Source: an uncultured Collinsella sp. (GTDB lineage Bacteria > Actinomycetota > Coriobacteriia > Coriobacteriales > Coriobacteriaceae). Taken from it: a stretch of DNA of 8,175 nucleotides. Of this stretch, positions 1-6,493 are shown piece by piece. Under the pieces are notes generated by a model that was given only the letters and a program-made list of their open reading frames with translations, searched no databases and was not told where the DNA came from. The translations under genes were made by a program, and so were the position numbers. Location: positions 1 to 8,175 of the forward strand of contig CABQJJ010000075.1 of assembly GCA_902464485.1 (NCBI GenBank). Direction: 5' to 3'. Positions within the stretch are counted from its first letter, which is position 1. Each line of letters starts with the position of its first letter.

Positions 1-1350
1 ACCATGCCCACCGCCCCCACATCGGTGGCCCCCTCGCCCGGCGCCACGCATATGCCCATCGCGCATGACATAACGCCGGGCGAGGATTCGGGCATCGCAA
101 TCAAAAACACACTTTCGGCCGATGATTTCCGCCGCATGATGAACCGGATGAAAGGCGGGGCGTCTGCAAAGAGCGCAAAACCCGCCTCGGCATCGCCTGC
201 GAGCACTCCGACGGCGACGGCTCCGATCGAGCAGAACACCGATGGCGCGCCCCTCGCGGCCAACTCGAAATTCACCTTTGAAAACTTTGTCTATGGCCCC
301 GAAAACAGTCACGCCTATCGTTCGGCGCTCAAGTTCGCCGCGCTCGCGGACGAACGCGGTACGTGCACGTCTCTATTCATCTATGGCAAATCGGGGCTGG
401 GCAAAACCCACCTGCTGCTCGCCATCAAAAACGAGCTCGCCGAAAAGTCGCCCGAGATCAAAGTGAAGTACGCCAACTCTCAAGCATACCTCGATGACCT
501 GATGACGGAGTTTGACCGCCAAAAGAAGAGCAACGCCCCCATCATGCAGTCATACCACGGCGTGGACGTGCTCATCATCGATGACATCCAAAACATCATC
601 GGCAAGCGCGCGAGCGTAGATTACTTCTTCCAACTCATGGACGAATTTATCCGCAACAACAAAAAAGTCGTCATCGCAGCCGATCGCGCGCCCAAAGACC
701 TAAACATGGACGAGCGCCTGACCAGCCGCTTTAACGCCGGCATGCTCTGCTTGGTGGCAGAGCCCAGCTACGAGATGAAATACAAGATCTTGCAGCGCTA
801 CTACGAGAACACGATAGCCGCCGCGCCCGAGGCGGGTAACGACTCGCTGCTGGCAGCCTACGGCGGTGACGGCGGACATCTGACCGACGAGCACTTTAAG
901 CACATGGCGGAGGTGTCAGGCACCAACATCCGTGAACTCGAGAGCTTCTGCGAACGTTGCGCCGGCGAGGCGGGAGACCGTGAGCGTGAGGGTGGTGAGC
1001 TCAGTTTCGATGATATCGACACCATCGCAAGCCAGTACTTCGACACGTCGGCCAAAAAGATCAACGTGCAGACGGTCCAGTCCGTCATCGAGGAGCAGTA
1101 CGGCGTGACACACGAGGAGCTCATCGGACCGCGCCGCAATGCCAATATAGCCAAAGCGCGCCATATCGCCATCTATCTGGCCATCGAGATGTGCGAGATG
1201 ACAACCACGGCTGTGGGTGCGGAGTTTGGCAACCGCAACCACTCAACCGTCAGCACGAGCTACAAAAAGGTCCAGAAAATGATTCAGGAAGATCGCACCG
1301 TAACCGAGGATCTCAAATCGCTGCGAGATAAAATTACACTGCGCTCGTAG
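1..1350 (+). CDS. dnaA: Chromosomal replication initiator protein DnaA (5' partial)
   Basis: DnaA is the AAA+ ATPase that binds DnaA boxes and melts oriC. The reading frame is open to the window edge, and the first visible residues are an Ala/Pro/Ser/Thr-rich linker (domain II). Domain I is therefore expected upstream, and the ATG at position 4 is probably internal. Counting from that ATG, the AAA+ core begins near residue 90 (FTFENFVYGPENSHAY). Walker A GKSGLGKT is at 128-135, Walker B LIIDDIQ at 190-196, the box VII arginine finger at R242 (LTSRF), and sensor II R310 in NIRELE. Domain IV ends with the recognition helix GNRNHSTV at 409-416. Oddities: sensor I reads AADR where SSDR is usual, box VII reads SRFNAGM instead of SRFxWGL, there is an insert before sensor II (about 275-295), and several DNA-contact residues are substituted (see findings). 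dnaN follows after a 238-bp origin-like gap. Identification is certain; only the start is unknown. Confidence 0.97.
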   Translation, partial: TMPTAPTSVAPSPGATHMPIAHDITPGEDSGIAIKNTLSADDFRRMMNRMKGGASAKSAKPASASPASTPTATAPIEQNTDGAPLAANSKFTFENFVYGPENSHAYRSALKFAALADERGTCTSLFIYGKSGLGKTHLLLAIKNELAEKSPEIKVKYANSQAYLDDLMTEFDRQKKSNAPIMQSYHGVDVLIIDDIQNIIGKRASVDYFFQLMDEFIRNNKKVVIAADRAPKDLNMDERLTSRFNAGMLCLVAEPSYEMKYKILQRYYENTIAAAPEAGNDSLLAAYGGDGGHLTDEHFKHMAEVSGTNIRELESFCERCAGEAGDREREGGELSFDDIDTIASQYFDTSAKKINVQTVQSVIEEQYGVTHEELIGPRRNANIAKARHIAIYLAIEMCEMTTTAVGAEFGNRNHSTVSTSYKKVQKMIQEDRTVTEDLKSLRDKITLRS

Positions 1351-1365
1351 GGAAATAGAGACATC

Positions 1366-1374
1366 TGTTGAAAA
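1366..1374 (-). promoter_or_regulatory. Candidate degenerate DnaA box
   Basis: The minus strand reads TTTTCAACA, one mismatch from TTTTCCACA. The site sits 16 bases after the dnaA stop. With its flanking base it shares the pattern GTTTTC(A/C)(A/G)C(A/G) with the candidates at 1430 and 1448. Confidence 0.4.
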
Positions 1375-1429
1375 CTTGTCGAAACACCGGACATAACATG
1401 TCTAAAACTTGCCCCTCGACGATGAAAAG

Positions 1430-1438
1430 TTTTCCGCA
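1430..1438 (+). promoter_or_regulatory. Candidate degenerate DnaA box
   Basis: The plus strand reads TTTTCCGCA, one mismatch from TTTTCCACA. It faces the candidate at 1448-1456: GTTTTCC at 1429-1435 is the exact inverted complement of GGAAAAC at 1451-1457. Confidence 0.45.
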
Positions 1439-1447
1439 GGTTTTAAA

Positions 1448-1456
1448 CGTGGAAAA
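1448..1456 (-). promoter_or_regulatory. Candidate degenerate DnaA box
   Basis: The minus strand reads TTTTCCACG, differing from TTTTCCACA only at the last base. It is inverted relative to the candidate at 1430-1438, with nine bases between the two. Confidence 0.45.
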
Positions 1457-1541
1457 CACGGCCGGTTGCGCACAGGGTGCTGTCGATTCTCTTTTCAGGC
1501 TTGACCAGCGGCTTTTGAAGTAATCAACAGTTTCGTCAGTA

Positions 1542-1556
1542 CTATTACTATTATTA
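1542..1556 (-). promoter_or_regulatory. DnaA-trio element of the unwinding site
   Basis: The plus strand reads CTA TTA CTA TTA TTA, so the minus strand, read 3' to 5' away from the boxes, is GAT AAT GAT AAT AAT. These are five consecutive matches to the published trio consensus 3'-(G/A)AT-5', which DnaA uses to stretch one strand during origin opening. The polarity (boxes on the dnaA side, trio reading toward dnaN) agrees with the B. subtilis layout. Twelve bases separate it from the nearest weak box (1521-1529). The AT-rich stretch that follows fits a melting region. Function is inferred from motif and position. Confidence 0.65.
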
Positions 1557-1570
1557 AGATATTTATATCT
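1557..1570. repeat. AT-rich palindrome before dnaN
   Basis: AGATAT (1557-1562) and ATATCT (1565-1570) are perfect inverted arms around TT. After one A/A mismatch the pairing continues with TT (1554-1555) and AA (1572-1573). It lies between the DnaA-trio and the dnaN Shine-Dalgarno sequence. It could be part of the melting region, an operator, or a small 5' UTR hairpin; the sequence alone does not decide. Confidence 0.5.
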
Positions 1571-1572
1571 AA

Positions 1573-1579
1573 AGAAAGG
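1573..1579 (+). promoter_or_regulatory. dnaN ribosome binding site
   Basis: AGAAAGG ends nine bases before the ATG at 1589 and supports that start for the clamp. Confidence 0.7.
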
Positions 1580-1588
1580 TATTAAAAG

Positions 1589-2692
1589 ATGAAGTTCACC
1601 GTCAGCCAAAGCTCGCTCACGCAAGCCATCGGCGTCGTTATGAAAGGCGTCGCTTCGGCATCCACCCTTCCCATCCTGTCGGGTGTGCTCGTTAAGGCGC
1701 AGGACGGCATCTTGGAATTCCAAACCTCAAACTACACCATCTCGATTCGCCATCGCATTGCCGCGCACGTCGAGGAAGAGGGCGAGATGGTGATCCCTTG
1801 CAAGATGCTCTCCAACATCACCAAGACCCTTCCCGATGCCCCGGTTTCCTTTGAGCTGTCGGAACGCCAGGTGCTGATTGGATGCGAGAAGAGCTCCTTC
1901 CGTCTCAACACGCTCGACGCCAACGACTTCCCCGAGTTTCCGGCCTATGCTATCGAGAGTGCCGTGGAGCTTCCGACCGACATCCTGTCCGAGATGGTCG
2001 GCCGCGTGTGGCGCGTCACGTCGACCGATAAGGCTCGCCCCATCCTGGGCGGCGTGCATATGAAAGTCGAGAACAACACCGTGCGCCTGGTGGCAACCGA
2101 TTCCTTCCGCCTCGCCGTGTGCGACACCCAGGTCGAGACTTCGACGCTCGAGGGCTCTTTTGAGCTCAACGTTCCGGCCGATGCCTTCAACGACGCCCTG
2201 AGCATCATGGCCAGCCAGGCGACTATCATGATCGGTGCTACCGACACTCAGGTTGTCTTTGAGGCCGGCAACACCACCTACGTGTCGCGCCGCATCGAGG
2301 GCGTGTATCCCAACTACAAGCAGCTCATTCCCGATTCATGTGTGACGAGCGTCAAGATCGACGTGGCGGCTTTCAATGCCGCTCTCAAGCGCGTGGCGGT
2401 CATCGCAAGTGCCAACCCCGCCGTCAAGTTTGAAATCGATGTCGAGAACGGCCAGATGGGCCTGTCCTCCATCTCCAACGACCAAGACCTGGCACAGGAG
2501 ACGATCGATGTCGAGGCCGAGGGCGAGTCGGGCACTATCGCCTTTAACTACCACTACATCTTTGGCTGTCTCAACGCCCTGTCCAAGGAGAAGGAGATCA
2601 CGCTGGAGCTCAAGAGCTACTCGCAGGCCGGCATCTTTAAGTCCTACGACAAGATCAACTATCTGTACCTAGTCATGCCGGTGCGCATCTAG
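1589..2692 (+). CDS. dnaN: DNA polymerase III subunit beta (sliding clamp)
   Basis: This is the beta clamp, a ring-shaped dimer that encircles DNA and tethers DNA polymerase III and other clamp-binding proteins. The 367-residue product matches the usual family length and begins MKFTVSQSSLTQAIGVV, as expected for clamp domain I. The three clamp domains fit roughly residues 1-120, 125-245 and 246-367. Family landmarks include TLPILSGV near residue 27, the central ARPILGGVHM and TDSFRLA segments at the start of domain II, SRRIEGVYPNYKQLIP before domain III, and the C-terminal YLVMPVRI that forms part of the partner-binding pocket. The ATG has AGAAAGG at suitable spacing. The gene lies directly after the putative origin. 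recF starts nine bases after its stop, so the two are probably co-transcribed. Nothing in the sequence looks damaged or transferred. Confidence 0.98.
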   Translation: MKFTVSQSSLTQAIGVVMKGVASASTLPILSGVLVKAQDGILEFQTSNYTISIRHRIAAHVEEEGEMVIPCKMLSNITKTLPDAPVSFELSERQVLIGCEKSSFRLNTLDANDFPEFPAYAIESAVELPTDILSEMVGRVWRVTSTDKARPILGGVHMKVENNTVRLVATDSFRLAVCDTQVETSTLEGSFELNVPADAFNDALSIMASQATIMIGATDTQVVFEAGNTTYVSRRIEGVYPNYKQLIPDSCVTSVKIDVAAFNAALKRVAVIASANPAVKFEIDVENGQMGLSSISNDQDLAQETIDVEAEGESGTIAFNYHYIFGCLNALSKEKEITLELKSYSQAGIFKSYDKINYLYLVMPVRI

Positions 2693-2701
2693 CGGCGCCC
2701 T

Positions 2702-3808
2702 ATGGCCATGTTCGCCCGCGATCTTTCCGTCGCGCGCTACCGTAGTTTCGATAACTGCCGTCTTGCCTTGGACAAGGGCGTGACGGTGCTCGCGGGGCCC
2801 AACGCGGCGGGAAAGACCAACCTCATAGAGGCGCTGCAGCTGCTAACGAGTGGAGCCTCGTTTAGGCACCCCACTGCCGTCGAGCTTGTGCACGACGGCA
2901 CGGGTTTGTGCAAGGCCGAGCTTAGGCTCGAGGGCGATGGCCGCGTGCTAGACATGGGTCTACGCGTGGAGGACGGCAAGCGTTCGTTTAGCCGCAACGG
3001 CAAGCGGTGTGCCGCCTCTGGCGTGCGCGGCGTGCTGCCGAGTGTTTTGTTCTGCCCCGATCATCTGGATATGGTCAAGCGCGGTGCCAGCGTGCGTCGC
3101 GCCGCGCTCGACGACTTTGGCGTGCAGCTGAGCGCCCGCTATGCCGATCTGGCAAGCGCCTATGGCCGCTGCGTGACGCAGCGCAACGCTCTGCTCAAAG
3201 AGACGTGGTGCTGTCGCGAGATGCTCGGTGCGTGGAATGAGTCGATTGCCCGCGCCGGATCGGCCCTGCTGGTGCACCGCTTGGCCTTGCTCGATCGCTT
3301 GGCCGCCCACGTGCGCGATGCCTACGGGCTGGTTGCGTCCGGGGAGGCGGCCGATGTGGCCTATGCGTCCACACTGGGGGAGCTGCCCCAGACCGATGAC
3401 CGCGAGGAGCTGAGGGGTTGGGCATGCGAGCGCATGCTCACGGCGCTCGATGAGCGCGCCGATGAGGAGATACGCCGCGGCGTGACGCTCGTCGGCCCGC
3501 ATCGCGATGAGATTGAGTTTTCGGTCGCCGGCCGCTCGGCCCGCTCTTTCGCCAGCCAGGGTCAGCAGCGTACGCTGGTGCTGGCTTGGAAAGTGGCCGA
3601 GGTGGCCGTCGCCCGCGATATTCTGGGTACCGCCCCACTGTTGCTTTTGGATGACGTGATGAGCGAGCTCGACGGCGATCGCCGCGGAGCCTTTCTGCAA
3701 TTGATCGGCGATGACATCCAGACGGTCATAACCACCACCAACCTGGGGTACTTTACTGATGACCTGCTTGATCGAGCCAAGGTGGTGAGCATGGGTGAGG
3801 CGTGCTAA
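2702..3808 (+). CDS. recF: DNA replication and repair protein RecF
   Basis: RecF is an SMC/ABC-like ATPase that acts with RecO and RecR to load RecA at single-strand gaps and stalled forks. The 368-residue product has the Walker A motif GPNAAGKTN at 32-40, the ABC signature SQGQQR at 285-290, and Walker B LLLDDVMSELD at 314-324. The N-terminal strand RYRSF is typical of the family, and the C-terminus contains TTTNLGYF. The arm between the ATP-binding halves is of normal size. The start at 2702 has no clear Shine-Dalgarno sequence; an in-frame ATG lies at 2708 (residue 3). Translation probably depends on coupling to dnaN, whose stop is nine bases upstream. The last 14 bases overlap the next gene, so recF and dciA are likely translated together. 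The only uncertainty is which of the two nearby ATGs is used. Confidence 0.97.
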   Translation: MAMFARDLSVARYRSFDNCRLALDKGVTVLAGPNAAGKTNLIEALQLLTSGASFRHPTAVELVHDGTGLCKAELRLEGDGRVLDMGLRVEDGKRSFSRNGKRCAASGVRGVLPSVLFCPDHLDMVKRGASVRRAALDDFGVQLSARYADLASAYGRCVTQRNALLKETWCCREMLGAWNESIARAGSALLVHRLALLDRLAAHVRDAYGLVASGEAADVAYASTLGELPQTDDREELRGWACERMLTALDERADEEIRRGVTLVGPHRDEIEFSVAGRSARSFASQGQQRTLVLAWKVAEVAVARDILGTAPLLLLDDVMSELDGDRRGAFLQLIGDDIQTVITTTNLGYFTDDLLDRAKVVSMGEAC

Positions 3809-4358
3809 TTACGAACGCGAGCACGAAACGGTTGCGTTCAGCGGCTTTTTGAATGCGGAGCGCCAGCGCATTCTGGCTGCCGCGACGCCCGAGCGTCGCG
3901 CGCAGATGGAGGCTGCCGAGGAATCGCGTGCGGTCTATCGCGCCTGGAACGCGGTGTGCTCGGGCACGCGAGAGGGGCGCCACGTGACGGGCCTGCGCTA
4001 CCTGCCCGAGTCCAACGAGCTGCTGGTGTATCTTGATTCGCCCTCGTGGACGCAGGAGATGACGCTGCTGCGCGAGATCATCCGCGCGCGCATGGAGCGG
4101 GCCGGGGCACATGTGGACGGCTTGGTGTTCAAAACGACCGCACCCGGTCACATGCCGTCTGCCGCCAAGGAACGTCTGCGCCCGGCTGTGACCGAGCACC
4201 CGCCGGCTTCACACGCCGATCTTAGCGAAGCTGAGCGCATCGCGATTGAGCGCCAAGTGGCGCCCATCGAAGACCAAAAGCTCCGCGAGGCCCTCCAGAA
4301 CGCCATGAGGGCCAGTGCCGAGTGGGCCAAGGGCGTGCAAAGCAAGAAAGAGCCTTAA
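3795..4358 (+). CDS. dciA: DciA-like helicase-associated protein (DUF721)
   Basis: This is a DUF721 protein, the family of DciA, a partner of the replicative helicase in bacteria that lack DnaC or DnaI. The 187-residue product has the family core at roughly residues 45-115: an aromatic patch around W51 (YRAWNAV), a stretch ending in ELLVYLDSPSW with W85, then a helix (TLLREIIRARMERAG) and the closing strand VDGLVFKT. The remaining C-terminal half is charged, probably helical, and low in conservation. The start is GTG at 3795, inside the recF end; AAGGTGG (3779-3785) lies nine bases before it and supports it. The position between recF and gyrB is the usual actinobacterial place for this gene and strengthens the call. 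Helicase loading is assigned from the family. A strong terminator follows 26 bases after the stop. Confidence 0.9.
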   Translation: MRRANYEREHETVAFSGFLNAERQRILAAATPERRAQMEAAEESRAVYRAWNAVCSGTREGRHVTGLRYLPESNELLVYLDSPSWTQEMTLLREIIRARMERAGAHVDGLVFKTTAPGHMPSAAKERLRPAVTEHPPASHADLSEAERIAIERQVAPIEDQKLREALQNAMRASAEWAKGVQSKKEP

Positions 4359-4384
4359 AACGCATCTGGTGGCCTTGTAGAGCC

Positions 4385-4413
4385 AAATGCCCCCGACATC
4401 GGGGGCATTTTTT
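4385..4413 (+). terminator. Rho-independent terminator after dciA
   Basis: A perfect 12-bp inverted repeat, AAATGCCCCCGA (4385-4396) and TCGGGGGCATTT (4399-4410), flanks a two-base CA and runs into six T residues (4408-4413). In RNA the innermost pairs would open to make a normal loop. It should end the dnaA-dnaN-recF-dciA transcript and separate it from gyrBA. The opposite strand has only three T residues after the stem, so it acts mainly in the + direction. Confidence 0.93.
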
Positions 4414-4437
4414 ACGATAAAATAGAAAGGCTATACA
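4411..4437 (+). promoter_or_regulatory. Possible gyrB promoter
   Basis: TATACA (4432-4437) resembles a -10 box. TTTACG (4411-4416) is a weak -35 at a short 15-base spacing. A promoter is expected here because a terminator lies immediately upstream and gyrB begins at 4463. The exact hexamers are uncertain. Confidence 0.3.
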
Positions 4438-4451
4438 CATTTTCTGAACTG

Positions 4452-4458
4452 AAGGAGG
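4452..4458 (+). promoter_or_regulatory. gyrB ribosome binding site, start-deciding
   Basis: AAGGAGG lies four bases before GTG at 4463. An in-frame TGA at 4445-4447 rules out a longer product. The arrangement (strong SD, four bases, GTG GCA) recurs at gyrA. Confidence 0.85.
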
Positions 4459-4462
4459 ACGT

Positions 4463-6493
4463 GTGGCAAACGAAAACGATTACGATGGCGGCGAGATTAA
4501 GATTCTCGAAGGTCTCGAGGCCGTTCGTAAACGCCCGGGCATGTATATCGGCTCGACGAGCGCCAGCGGTCTTCATCACCTGGTGTGGGAGATCGTTGAC
4601 AATTCCGTCGACGAGGCCATGGCCGGTTTCTGCACCGAGATTCAGGTGACGGTCCACGCCGACAACTCCATCACGGTCGTCGACAACGGGCGAGGCATTC
4701 CCGTCGACGAGCATCCCATCAAGAAGATTCCGACGCTCGAGGTCGTTATGACGATCCTGCACGCCGGCGGTAAGTTCGATAATTCGGCCTACAAGGTCTC
4801 GGGCGGCCTGCATGGTGTGGGCATCTCCGTCGTCAACGCGCTGTCCAAGCGCGTGGTCGTACAGGTGCGCCGCGACGGCAACGCCTACGAGATGGAATTC
4901 TCGCGCGGCAAGACCGTCAAGAAGATGGAGGTCGTGGGCACCTCGGATTCGACGGGCACTACCGTCACCTTCTGGCCCGATGATGAGATCTTCGAGACCC
5001 GCATCTACGATTTCGATACGCTGCACAACCGTCTGCAGGAGACGGCGTTCCTCAATAAGAATCTTAAGATCGTGCTGACCGATGAGCGCGAGGCGACTCC
5101 CCATGTGGAGGAGTTCTGCTACGAGGGCGGCATCATCGACTTCGTCAAGTTCCTCAACGGCGGCAAGGACGTCCCCGAGGCCTTTAAGGAGCCCATCTAC
5201 ATCGAGGGCAAATCGGATCCTGACGCGCCCGTGACCAAGATGGGTGAGGTTGAGGTGTCCCTGCAGTGGAATGCCGGCTATGGCGAGAACGTCATGTCGT
5301 TTGCCAACGACATCTACACCCCCGAGGGCGGCATGCATCTCGAGGGTTTCCGCACCGCCCTCACCCGCGTGATCAACGATTACGCCCGCAAGCAGAACCT
5401 GCTCAAGGAGAAAGACGCCAACCTGAGTGGCGACGACGTGCGCGAGGGCCTTTCGGCTGTCATCTCGGTCAAGCTGCCCGATCCACAGTTTGAGGGGCAG
5501 ACCAAGGCCAAGCTCGGCAGCTCCTACATGCGTGCGCTCACGCTCAAGATCGTGACCGACGGGCTCGCTGATTATCTTGAGGAGCATCCCAAGCCCGCCC
5601 GCGAGATCGTCAAGAAGGCCCAGCAGGCCTGCAAGGCCCGCAACGCCGCCCGCAAGGCGCGCGAGGCGACCCGCCGCAAGAGCCTGCTCGAGACGGCGTC
5701 ACTCCCCGGCAAGCTCGCCGACTGCTCGGTGCGCGATGCCGAGCTGACCGAGCTCTTCATCGTAGAGGGCGACTCGGCAGGCGGCTCGGCCAAGGACGGT
5801 CGTCGCCGAGACATCCAGGCGATTCTGCCCCTGCGCGGCAAGATTCTGAACGTCGAGCGCGTGGGCGACCACCGCGCGTTCTCGAGTGACACCATCCAGT
5901 CGCTCATCACCGCGATCGGCTGCGGCGTCACGACGAGCGCCGGTGACGGAGGCGACTTTGATATCACCAAGGCCCGATACCACAAGATCATCATCATGAC
6001 CGATGCAGATGTCGACGGCGCGCACATCCGCATCCTGCTGTTGACGTTCTTCTACAAGTACATGCGCCCGCTGATTGACGCCGGCTACGTGTACGTCGCG
6101 TGCCCGCCCATCTTTGGCATCAAGGTGCGCAACAAGATTCACTACGTGTATCCCAACGGCCGCCAGCCCGAAGACGAGATCCTGCGCGACACCATTCAGA
6201 GCCTGGGCCTGAATCCCGACGACAACGACGAGGACGGCAAGGCCAAGGATGGCAAGATTACCAAGAAGCGCAAGGGCTATACCGTCCAGCGCTACAAGGG
6301 CCTGGGCGAGATGGACCCCAAGCAGCTTGCCTCGACGACGATGGACCCCAAGACCCGCATCCTGCAGCGCGTGGCGATCGAGGATGCCGTGGTGGCGGAC
6401 CGCGCCGTGCGCGAGCTCATGGGCTCCGAGGTCGGCTATCGCCGCGAGTACATCGAGAAGCACGCCCACGATGCACGATTCTTGGATGCCTAG
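4463..6493 (+). CDS. gyrB: DNA gyrase subunit B
   Basis: GyrB is the ATPase and TOPRIM subunit of gyrase, which adds negative supercoils and relieves torsion ahead of forks as a GyrA2GyrB2 complex. The 676-residue product has the GHKL ATPase features: E43 (catalytic base) and N47 in EIVDNSVDEA, D74 in VVDNGRGIP, and GGLHGVG at 114-120. R137 matches the E. coli arginine (R136) linked to aminocoumarin binding. The TOPRIM domain has VEGDSAGGSA with E435, and the metal-binding DADVDG with D514 and D516. The C-terminus RYKGLGEMDPKQL is standard. It lacks the large E. coli insert, as is usual in Gram-positives. Residues 584-605 form a highly charged insert (DDNDEDGKAKDGKITKKRKG). Translation starts at GTG. 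The stop codon lies in the left arm of the palindrome that follows. A terminator and likely promoter upstream suggest it heads its own gyrB-gyrA unit. Confidence 0.98.
   Translation: MANENDYDGGEIKILEGLEAVRKRPGMYIGSTSASGLHHLVWEIVDNSVDEAMAGFCTEIQVTVHADNSITVVDNGRGIPVDEHPIKKIPTLEVVMTILHAGGKFDNSAYKVSGGLHGVGISVVNALSKRVVVQVRRDGNAYEMEFSRGKTVKKMEVVGTSDSTGTTVTFWPDDEIFETRIYDFDTLHNRLQETAFLNKNLKIVLTDEREATPHVEEFCYEGGIIDFVKFLNGGKDVPEAFKEPIYIEGKSDPDAPVTKMGEVEVSLQWNAGYGENVMSFANDIYTPEGGMHLEGFRTALTRVINDYARKQNLLKEKDANLSGDDVREGLSAVISVKLPDPQFEGQTKAKLGSSYMRALTLKIVTDGLADYLEEHPKPAREIVKKAQQACKARNAARKAREATRRKSLLETASLPGKLADCSVRDAELTELFIVEGDSAGGSAKDGRRRDIQAILPLRGKILNVERVGDHRAFSSDTIQSLITAIGCGVTTSAGDGGDFDITKARYHKIIIMTDADVDGAHIRILLLTFFYKYMRPLIDAGYVYVACPPIFGIKVRNKIHYVYPNGRQPEDEILRDTIQSLGLNPDDNDEDGKAKDGKITKKRKGYTVQRYKGLGEMDPKQLASTTMDPKTRILQRVAIEDAVVADRAVRELMGSEVGYRREYIEKHAHDARFLDA

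Larger units (their letters stand above)
1351..1588. other. oriC: Putative replication origin (oriC), dnaA-dnaN intergenic region
   Basis: This gene-free stretch lies between dnaA and dnaN, a frequent site of oriC in Gram-positive bacteria. The dnaA-proximal part holds three 9-mers one mismatch from the DnaA box TTWTNCACA: 1366-1374 (- strand, TTTTCAACA), 1430-1438 (+, TTTTCCGCA) and 1448-1456 (-, TTTTCCACG). Weaker candidates are TTGCGCACA at 1466-1474 and TAATCAACA at 1521-1529. The dnaN-proximal part has a run of DnaA-trio triplets at 1542-1556 and an AT-rich tail. Box cluster, trio and AT-rich tail follow the basal unwinding order described for Bacillus subtilis. No perfect TTATCCACA was found, and part of the origin could lie upstream of dnaA outside the window. 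The dnaN promoter must also lie here or upstream, but no convincing -35/-10 pair stands out. Confidence 0.75.

Noticed and set aside
4..6. ATG at position 4 as the true dnaA start
   Set aside because: The frame is open upstream to the window edge and the visible N-terminus is linker without domain I, so the start most likely lies outside the window.
1351..1588. Canonical DnaA boxes (TTATCCACA or TTGTCCACA)
   Set aside because: Searched by eye on both strands; none was found in the gap, so only degenerate candidates are reported.
2960..3700. 246-codon minus-strand frame opposite recF
   Set aside because: It is a shadow of recF, with no recognisable domain and no convincing start signal.
4441..4452. 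LexA-like operator before gyrB
   Set aside because: TTCTGAACTGAA is only partly palindromic and does not contain the GAAC-N4-GTTC pattern.
4412..5587. 391-codon open frame on the minus strand inside gyrB
   Set aside because: It lies opposite a well-supported gyrB with all family motifs. Long antisense frames are common in GC-rich genes with this codon bias, and the translation looks like no recognisable protein.
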